A DNA stretch of 8,627 nt. Origin: Anaerolineae bacterium. GTDB lineage: Bacteria > Chloroflexota > Anaerolineae > 4572-78 > J111. The stretch covers positions 1-8,627 of the forward strand of contig JAGRCC010000511.1 in NCBI GenBank assembly GCA_020433785.1, given 5' to 3'. Position numbers and translations under genes: made by a program. This document shows, in pieces, positions 1-8,627 of the stretch; positions within the stretch are counted from its first letter, which is position 1; each line of letters opens with the position of its first letter. Under the pieces are notes generated by a model, which did not search any database, was not told the origin of the DNA, and saw only the letters and a list, made by a program, of their open reading frames with translations.

Positions 1-4
1 ATTT

Positions 5-343
5 ATGAAAATCCCGGATAGAGTTCGGATTGAGCACATAAATGAGGCGATTTTAGAGATAGAGTCCTACACGCTGGGGATTAGTGAACAGGATTTTATC
101 TGGAATTCTCTTATCCGTTCAGCAACAGTCAGGCAGCTTGAAATTATTGGAGAAGCAGCCAAGGCGGTTTCGCTAGAACTCAGCGAACGTCACCCTGAGA
201 TTCCTTGGCGGTTATGGGCAGATTTTAGAAATGTGCTTATCCATCAATATTTTGGCGTTGACTATGCTGAAGTCTACAAAACAGTGAAGACTGATCTACC
301 CACTCTCAAGATACAAATTGAGAATATTTTGAACAGCGAGTAA
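5..343 (+). CDS. hepT: HepT-family (DUF86) ribonuclease toxin of a MntA/HepT toxin-antitoxin pair
   Basis: The 112-residue product has the length and all-helical character of the DUF86/HepT family. Near the C-terminus it carries the family active-site motif R-x4-H-x-Y as R75, H80 and Y82 (RNVLIHQY). In studied HepT proteins the Arg and His are needed for RNA cleavage, and the Tyr is the residue AMPylated by the minimal nucleotidyltransferase antitoxin MntA, which neutralises the toxin. The N-terminal pattern, with a helix followed by a Tyr-Thr-Leu-Gly turn near residue 22, also fits. The ATG lies only four bases inside the window, so no ribosome binding site can be judged. MntA usually sits immediately upstream, often overlapping; that would be off the left edge, so whether the pair is complete is unknown. 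Family assignment is firm. Activity as a toxin is inferred from the family. Confidence 0.85.
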   Translation: MKIPDRVRIEHINEAILEIESYTLGISEQDFIWNSLIRSATVRQLEIIGEAAKAVSLELSERHPEIPWRLWADFRNVLIHQYFGVDYAEVYKTVKTDLPTLKIQIENILNSE

Positions 344-351
344 CTCGGTAA

Positions 352-367
352 ATTTAGTAGGCTAAAT
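352..367 (+). terminator. Weak hairpin after hepT, possible terminator
   Basis: A perfect 6-bp stem ATTTAG/CTAAAT with a 4-base loop (TAGG) starts 9 bases after the hepT stop codon. The stem is AT-rich and is followed by CTTCC rather than a run of T, so it does not meet the usual picture of an intrinsic terminator. Only its position supports the call. Confidence 0.22.
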
Positions 368-385
368 CTTCCAGGCTTAAGGAGA

Positions 386-547
386 TGTGAAGTTAATAAC
401 CCTATTACACACTTCACTGTGAGAAGCCGGAGGCGAGTTTCAGAGCTATATTTTGATACTCGTTCTCCCCATCACCTCTCCTTTGTGACATGATCCCACC
501 TAAATCGTGAAGCGAGGCTGCTTCCTCCCCTAATTTATGACTTCACA
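386..547. repeat. Four alternating GTGAAG/CTTCAC hexamers forming nested inverted repeats
   Basis: GTGAAG occurs at 387-392 and 507-512, and its complement CTTCAC at 412-417 and 541-546, so the orientations alternate. The outermost pair extends to a perfect 8-bp inverted repeat, TGTGAAGT (386-393) against ACTTCACA (540-547), with partial similarity continuing inward of the left copy and outward of the right copy in AT-rich sequence. The second copy is followed at once by TGTGAG, giving a local TCAC-T-GTGA palindrome (414-422). This may be a degraded small element with inverted ends, or a cluster of binding sites. No protein-coding content is seen. Confidence 0.4.
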
Positions 548-597
548 GTATAATCAACACAGACTTGATGCTCCAAACGGTACGTTGTGACTACTCC

Positions 598-675
598 GGT
601 GACTGGCACTTTGCTCAGGGGGAAAAGTTGAGTGGCACATCACGCTACAATTACAGCGATTAAGTGCCAGTCACC
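598..675. repeat. 78-bp element with perfect 14-bp inverted ends (MITE/REP-like)
   Basis: GGTGACTGGCACTT at 598-611 and AAGTGCCAGTCACC at 662-675 are exact reverse complements over 14 bases. They enclose 50 bases that cannot code for a transposase. Inside, CTCA/TGAG (614-617 and 629-632) and CGCT/AGCG (643-646 and 655-658) can form two small stems, so the whole element could fold as a long stem topped by two hairpins. A CTACTC hexamer lies on each side (591-596 and 680-685), near but not touching the ends, so it is at best a blurred target duplication. The form fits a MITE or a REP/BIME-like palindrome mobilised in trans; a structured regulatory leader is the alternative. It ends about 100 bases before the kinase start codon. 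Confidence 0.55.
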
Positions 676-693
676 TCGTCTACTCAGACCTAA

Positions 694-720
694 TTCTTTA
701 GACCGCATCTTGACTAAAAT
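694..720 (+). promoter_or_regulatory. Weak candidate promoter for the giant kinase gene
   Basis: TAAAAT at 715-720 matches the sigma-70 -10 consensus at five of six positions. The best -35 candidate at a tolerable distance, TTCTTT (694-699), is poor and the spacer is only 15 bases. A TTGACT at 710-715 looks like a -35 box but has no matching -10 at 16-18 bases. Transcription probably begins between here and the start codon, but the exact site is not determined by the sequence. Confidence 0.22.
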
Positions 721-746
721 ACTATAGACTTCTCCGAAGGAACGCT

Positions 747-761
747 GTTACTATATGTAAC
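747..761. promoter_or_regulatory. Palindrome GTTAC-N5-GTAAC, possible operator or leader hairpin
   Basis: The perfect inverted repeat GTTAC-TATAT-GTAAC ends two bases before the Shine-Dalgarno sequence of the giant kinase gene. As DNA it has the size of a dimeric repressor half-site pair. As RNA it would be a 5-bp hairpin beside the ribosome binding site. Its function is inferred from position and symmetry alone. Confidence 0.3.
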
Positions 762-762
762 C

Positions 763-768
763 GGAGGG
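763..768 (+). promoter_or_regulatory. Shine-Dalgarno site GGAGGG of the giant kinase gene
   Basis: GGAGGG stands five bases before the ATG at 774. This strong site fixes the start. The protein N-terminus it gives also begins where the family's kinase-like fold normally begins. Confidence 0.75.
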
Positions 769-773
769 TTAAT

Positions 774-7043
<6,270 letters not shown>

Positions 7044-7304
7044 CGGTTAGCCGTATTTCCATTCGAGTCGCGGCGGCGCGCCGGGATGGGGCTGCTGACG
7101 CTGGGGTATGCCGAAGTGAGCGAGGTGGCCGACGCGGTCGATTACTTTCCTGGTGGGATGAAACAACAAGCCGCCGCCGGAGACAATGTCACGCTGTGGG
7201 TGGTCGATAGGGCTAGCCACGGGGAGTATCGGGCTGTAGCGCCGGATGAGTATGAGGTGCGGGTGGTTGGGTTTTTTAACCGAGCATTAAATGCAAAGAA
7301 GTGA
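7044..7304 (+). pseudogene. Internally deleted alpha/beta hydrolase remnant
   Basis: The frame is open from the kinase stop codon to a TGA at 7302-7304, and an ATG at 7086 would give only 72 residues without a ribosome binding site. The translation joins two pieces of an alpha/beta hydrolase (dienelactone-hydrolase-like). The first is the segment before the nucleophile elbow, recognisable as TLGYAEVSEVADAVDYF. The second is the C-terminal end with a likely catalytic His in ASHGEY, then PDEY and VVGFFNRAL. The roughly 100 residues expected between them, with the GxSxG nucleophile and the acidic residue, are missing; the join lies near FPGGMKQQ. The N-terminal strands are missing too. It is most likely a dead fragment left by deletion. 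The reading is from remembered family patterns; a short expressed protein is possible but unlikely. It ends exactly where the convergent DUF4160 gene ends. Confidence 0.55.
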
Positions 7305-7538
7305 CTAACCGTAAGCTTGATTATTTAGTACTAGTATTCTTTCTCGATTGTTTTCGACTAACTCAGCAATTTGACTCAACTCGTGTTCTTTAAAGCCACG
7401 ATTTTTGGCCATAAAAACAGGCTCAAGCCAGAATTTTACGATTTGTCTATCGCGTTTAACGTGTATATGGGGTGGTTCCGGTCGATCTAAACTAAAGAAT
7501 ATAAAACTGTGTGGCCCAATTTGGAACACAGTTGGCAT
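7305..7538 (-). CDS. DUF4160 domain-containing small protein
   Basis: The 77-residue product matches the DUF4160 pattern along its whole length. It begins MPTVFQIGPHSFIFFS, has the hallmark EPPHIHV segment (residues 21-27), then KFWLEPV and the NRGF-x2-HEL motif, and ends in a helix ending NNRERI. Family members are usually about 75-100 residues, so it seems complete. The molecular function is unknown. DUF4160 genes commonly sit next to a DUF2442 gene, and such pairs have been suspected to be toxin-antitoxin-like. No DUF2442 gene is visible here: downstream on this strand the gene runs directly into the convergent hydrolase remnant (the stop codons abut at 7304/7305). No clear Shine-Dalgarno precedes the ATG, but a good promoter lies 33 bases upstream. 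Confidence 0.88.
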   Translation of the reverse strand: MPTVFQIGPHSFIFFSLDRPEPPHIHVKRDRQIVKFWLEPVFMAKNRGFKEHELSQIAELVENNRERILVLNNQAYG

Positions 7539-7570
7539 GAGAAATGCTGCTCACCCGATAGGTAAGCATA

Positions 7571-7599
7571 AGTATGAGCCAAAAGTAGGAAGATGTCAA
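7571..7599 (-). promoter_or_regulatory. Sigma-70-type promoter for the DUF4160 gene
   Basis: On the minus strand, a perfect -35 box TTGACA (7594-7599) is followed after exactly 17 bases by CATACT (7571-7576), which matches the -10 consensus at four of six positions. Transcription would start near 7564 and give a leader of about 25 bases before the ATG at 7538. The promoter lies in the 93-bp gap between the sugar kinase stop and the DUF4160 start, so the small gene can be expressed independently of the sugar kinase. Confidence 0.5.
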
Positions 7600-7631
7600 T
7601 TTCGATTTTCTATAGATTATGCTCTTAACCC

Positions 7632-8627
7632 CTAAAAGTTTGCCAACCAGTGAAAATCATTCTTCAAACGAGGATAAAGCTCGATAAATCGCCTATAGAG
7701 ATCATTGTAGCGGTCATGGCGAGTCAGGTCAGGTTGGGTGTGCGGCCCATATTGGACAACCTGGGCGCATGCTTCATTAAGATCGGTGTAAATCCCCGCT
7801 CCCACTCCCGCCAGCAGCGCGGCTCCAACGCCGGCCTGTTCCGTTAACAGCGACTGCTGCATCGGCAGGCCCAAGATATCGGCTTGAATTTGCCGCCAGA
7901 CGTCGCTCTCGGCTCCACCCCCGGCAGCGATAATCGTGTCGACCTGTCCCCCCAGTGACAGGCTTAATTCCAGCGCCTGCCGCAGCGCCATAGTGACGCC
8001 TTCCATTACCGCCCGTGCCAGATGGCCGCGCCCGTGGAAGTGGGTCAAGCCGATAAAGCCGCCCCGGGCCAGCGGGTCCATGTGCGGGGTGCGCTCGCCA
8101 GATAGGTAAGGCAGAAAGATCAAGCCTGCCGCTCCGGCCGGAACAGCTGAGGCTTCGGCGCTGAGCGTGGCATAAGCCTGGCCCGATTGAGGCAAACCAG
8201 TCAGATCGCGCAGCCAGCGCAGCGACAGCCCCGCCGACAGAATCGCGCCGAGGACATACCACAGCCCCGGCACCGCGTGGATGAAAACGTGCAGGCGCGG
8301 GTCGGTTTGCCCCGACGTCGAGTTGAGCTGAATGGGTGTAAAGACCTGTCCGCCACTGCCGGTCGTGACCGAGGCGCGGCCCGGCTTAATCAACCCATTG
8401 CCGATGGCCTGAGCCGGCTGGTCGGCGCAGCCGGTTACCACCGGAATACCCACGGGCAGTCCCAACACCTCGGCCACCGACGAGGTAAGCGACCCGGCTA
8501 CGGCCGTTGACGGCAGCGGTTCGGGCAACAGATCGACCGGTAGCCCGACTTTATTGAGGATCGAGTCGGCCCACTGCTGCCGGCGAATGTCGAACACACC
8601 GCTGCCGGCGGCGTCGCTAACATCGGT
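7632..8627 (-). CDS. xylB: Xylulokinase-type FGGY carbohydrate kinase, 5' end beyond window
   Basis: The visible 331 residues are the C-terminal two thirds of an FGGY sugar kinase; the frame stays open through the right edge, and a full-length protein is usually about 490-500 residues. The fragment starts TDVSDAAGSGVFDI, the segment that precedes the domain linker in xylulokinases. The catalytic base is probably the Asp in CADQPAQAIG (visible residue 69, codon 8421-8423), followed by the phosphate-binding TTGSGGQVF. The FGGY C-terminal signature fits at visible residues 189-209, and AAGGGAESDVWRQI is the adenosine-binding segment. The expected reaction is ATP-dependent phosphorylation of D-xylulose to xylulose 5-phosphate in the cytoplasm, feeding the pentose phosphate pathway. 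Substrate is inferred: related kinases for other ketoses or polyols look similar. No xylose isomerase or transporter gene is in view. A GTG at 8597 is internal, not the start. Confidence 0.82.
   Translation of the reverse strand, partial: TDVSDAAGSGVFDIRRQQWADSILNKVGLPVDLLPEPLPSTAVAGSLTSSVAEVLGLPVGIPVVTGCADQPAQAIGNGLIKPGRASVTTGSGGQVFTPIQLNSTSGQTDPRLHVFIHAVPGLWYVLGAILSAGLSLRWLRDLTGLPQSGQAYATLSAEASAVPAGAAGLIFLPYLSGERTPHMDPLARGGFIGLTHFHGRGHLARAVMEGVTMALRQALELSLSLGGQVDTIIAAGGGAESDVWRQIQADILGLPMQQSLLTEQAGVGAALLAGVGAGIYTDLNEACAQVVQYGPHTQPDLTRHDRYNDLYRRFIELYPRLKNDFHWLANF

Larger units (their letters stand above)
344..773. other. 430-bp gene-free region between hepT and the giant kinase gene
   Basis: No open frame here resembles a known protein and none has a convincing start. 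The stretch carries several inverted-repeat signals, listed separately: a 6-bp hairpin just after hepT, a cluster of alternating GTGAAG/CTTCAC hexamers, a 78-bp element with 14-bp inverted ends, and a palindrome beside the Shine-Dalgarno site of the downstream gene. It probably contains the kinase promoter and may be a landing site for small non-coding mobile elements. Confidence 0.6.

Noticed and set aside
509..524. Hairpin GAAGC-N6-GCTTC in the gene-free region
   Set aside because: A 5-bp stem without T run or nearby gene end; it overlaps the hexamer cluster and adds no independent signal.
7074..7083. Perfect 10-bp palindrome CGGCGCGCCG between the kinase and the hydrolase remnant
   Set aside because: Short GC-only palindromes are expected in this composition; nothing else marks it as a regulatory site.
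7270..7294. Short palindromes GGTT-TTTT-AACC and GCATT-A-AATGC near the convergent gene ends
   Set aside because: Stems of 4-5 bp in AT-rich sequence at the end of the remnant; position suits a shared terminator but the structures are too small.
7405..7635. Plus-strand 76-codon frame covering the DUF4160 gene and its promoter
   Set aside because: It is antisense to a gene with clear family motifs and has no ribosome binding site or recognisable similarity.
7777..8262. Minus-strand 161-codon frame within the sugar kinase gene
   Set aside because: Out-of-frame overlap with the well-supported FGGY kinase; its Arg/Gly/Ala-rich translation is typical of a shifted frame.

Overview
The window looks like a chromosomal stretch from a free-living bacterium, most likely a Chloroflexota (Anaerolineae-like) or related filamentous or gliding lineage. 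This inference rests on gene content: a giant Ser/Thr-kinase/ATPase/histidine-kinase fusion of a type frequent in Cyanobacteria and Chloroflexota, small HepT and DUF4160 genes common in the same groups, and a sugar kinase with a Chloroflexota flavour. No rRNA, tRNA, CRISPR array or intact transposase is visible, so the taxonomic guess is weak.

Layout. At 5-343 (+) lies a HepT-family toxin gene; its MntA antitoxin partner, if present, would lie beyond the left edge. A gene-free stretch follows at 344-773. It is not featureless: it holds four alternating GTGAAG/CTTCAC hexamers (386-547), a 78-bp element bounded by perfect 14-bp inverted repeats (598-675), a small palindrome (747-761) and a clear Shine-Dalgarno site. 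At 774-7043 (+) is one 2089-residue gene that fills most of the window. It encodes a Ser/Thr-kinase-like domain, an AAA/STAND-type ATPase, a long helical (TPR-like) region, a GAF domain, a histidine kinase core, a receiver and an HPt domain. Directly after its stop is an internally deleted remnant of an alpha/beta hydrolase gene (7044-7304, +). The minus strand then carries a small DUF4160 gene (7305-7538) with a good-looking promoter, and the 3' two thirds of a xylulokinase-type FGGY sugar kinase gene (7632-8627), cut by the right edge.

How the parts work together. The central protein carries all three sites for a His-Asp-His phosphorelay (H1545, D1844, H2024) and should pass phosphate from its HPt domain to a separate response regulator that is not in this window. 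Its N-terminal kinase-like domain lacks the catalytic aspartate of the HRD loop (HKH instead of HRD/HKD), which suggests a pseudokinase or regulatory module. The other genes show no functional link to it. The small toxin-like gene, the orphan DUF4160 gene, the hydrolase remnant and the inverted-repeat elements make the flanks look like accessory DNA with a history of rearrangement, while the sugar kinase is ordinary metabolism.
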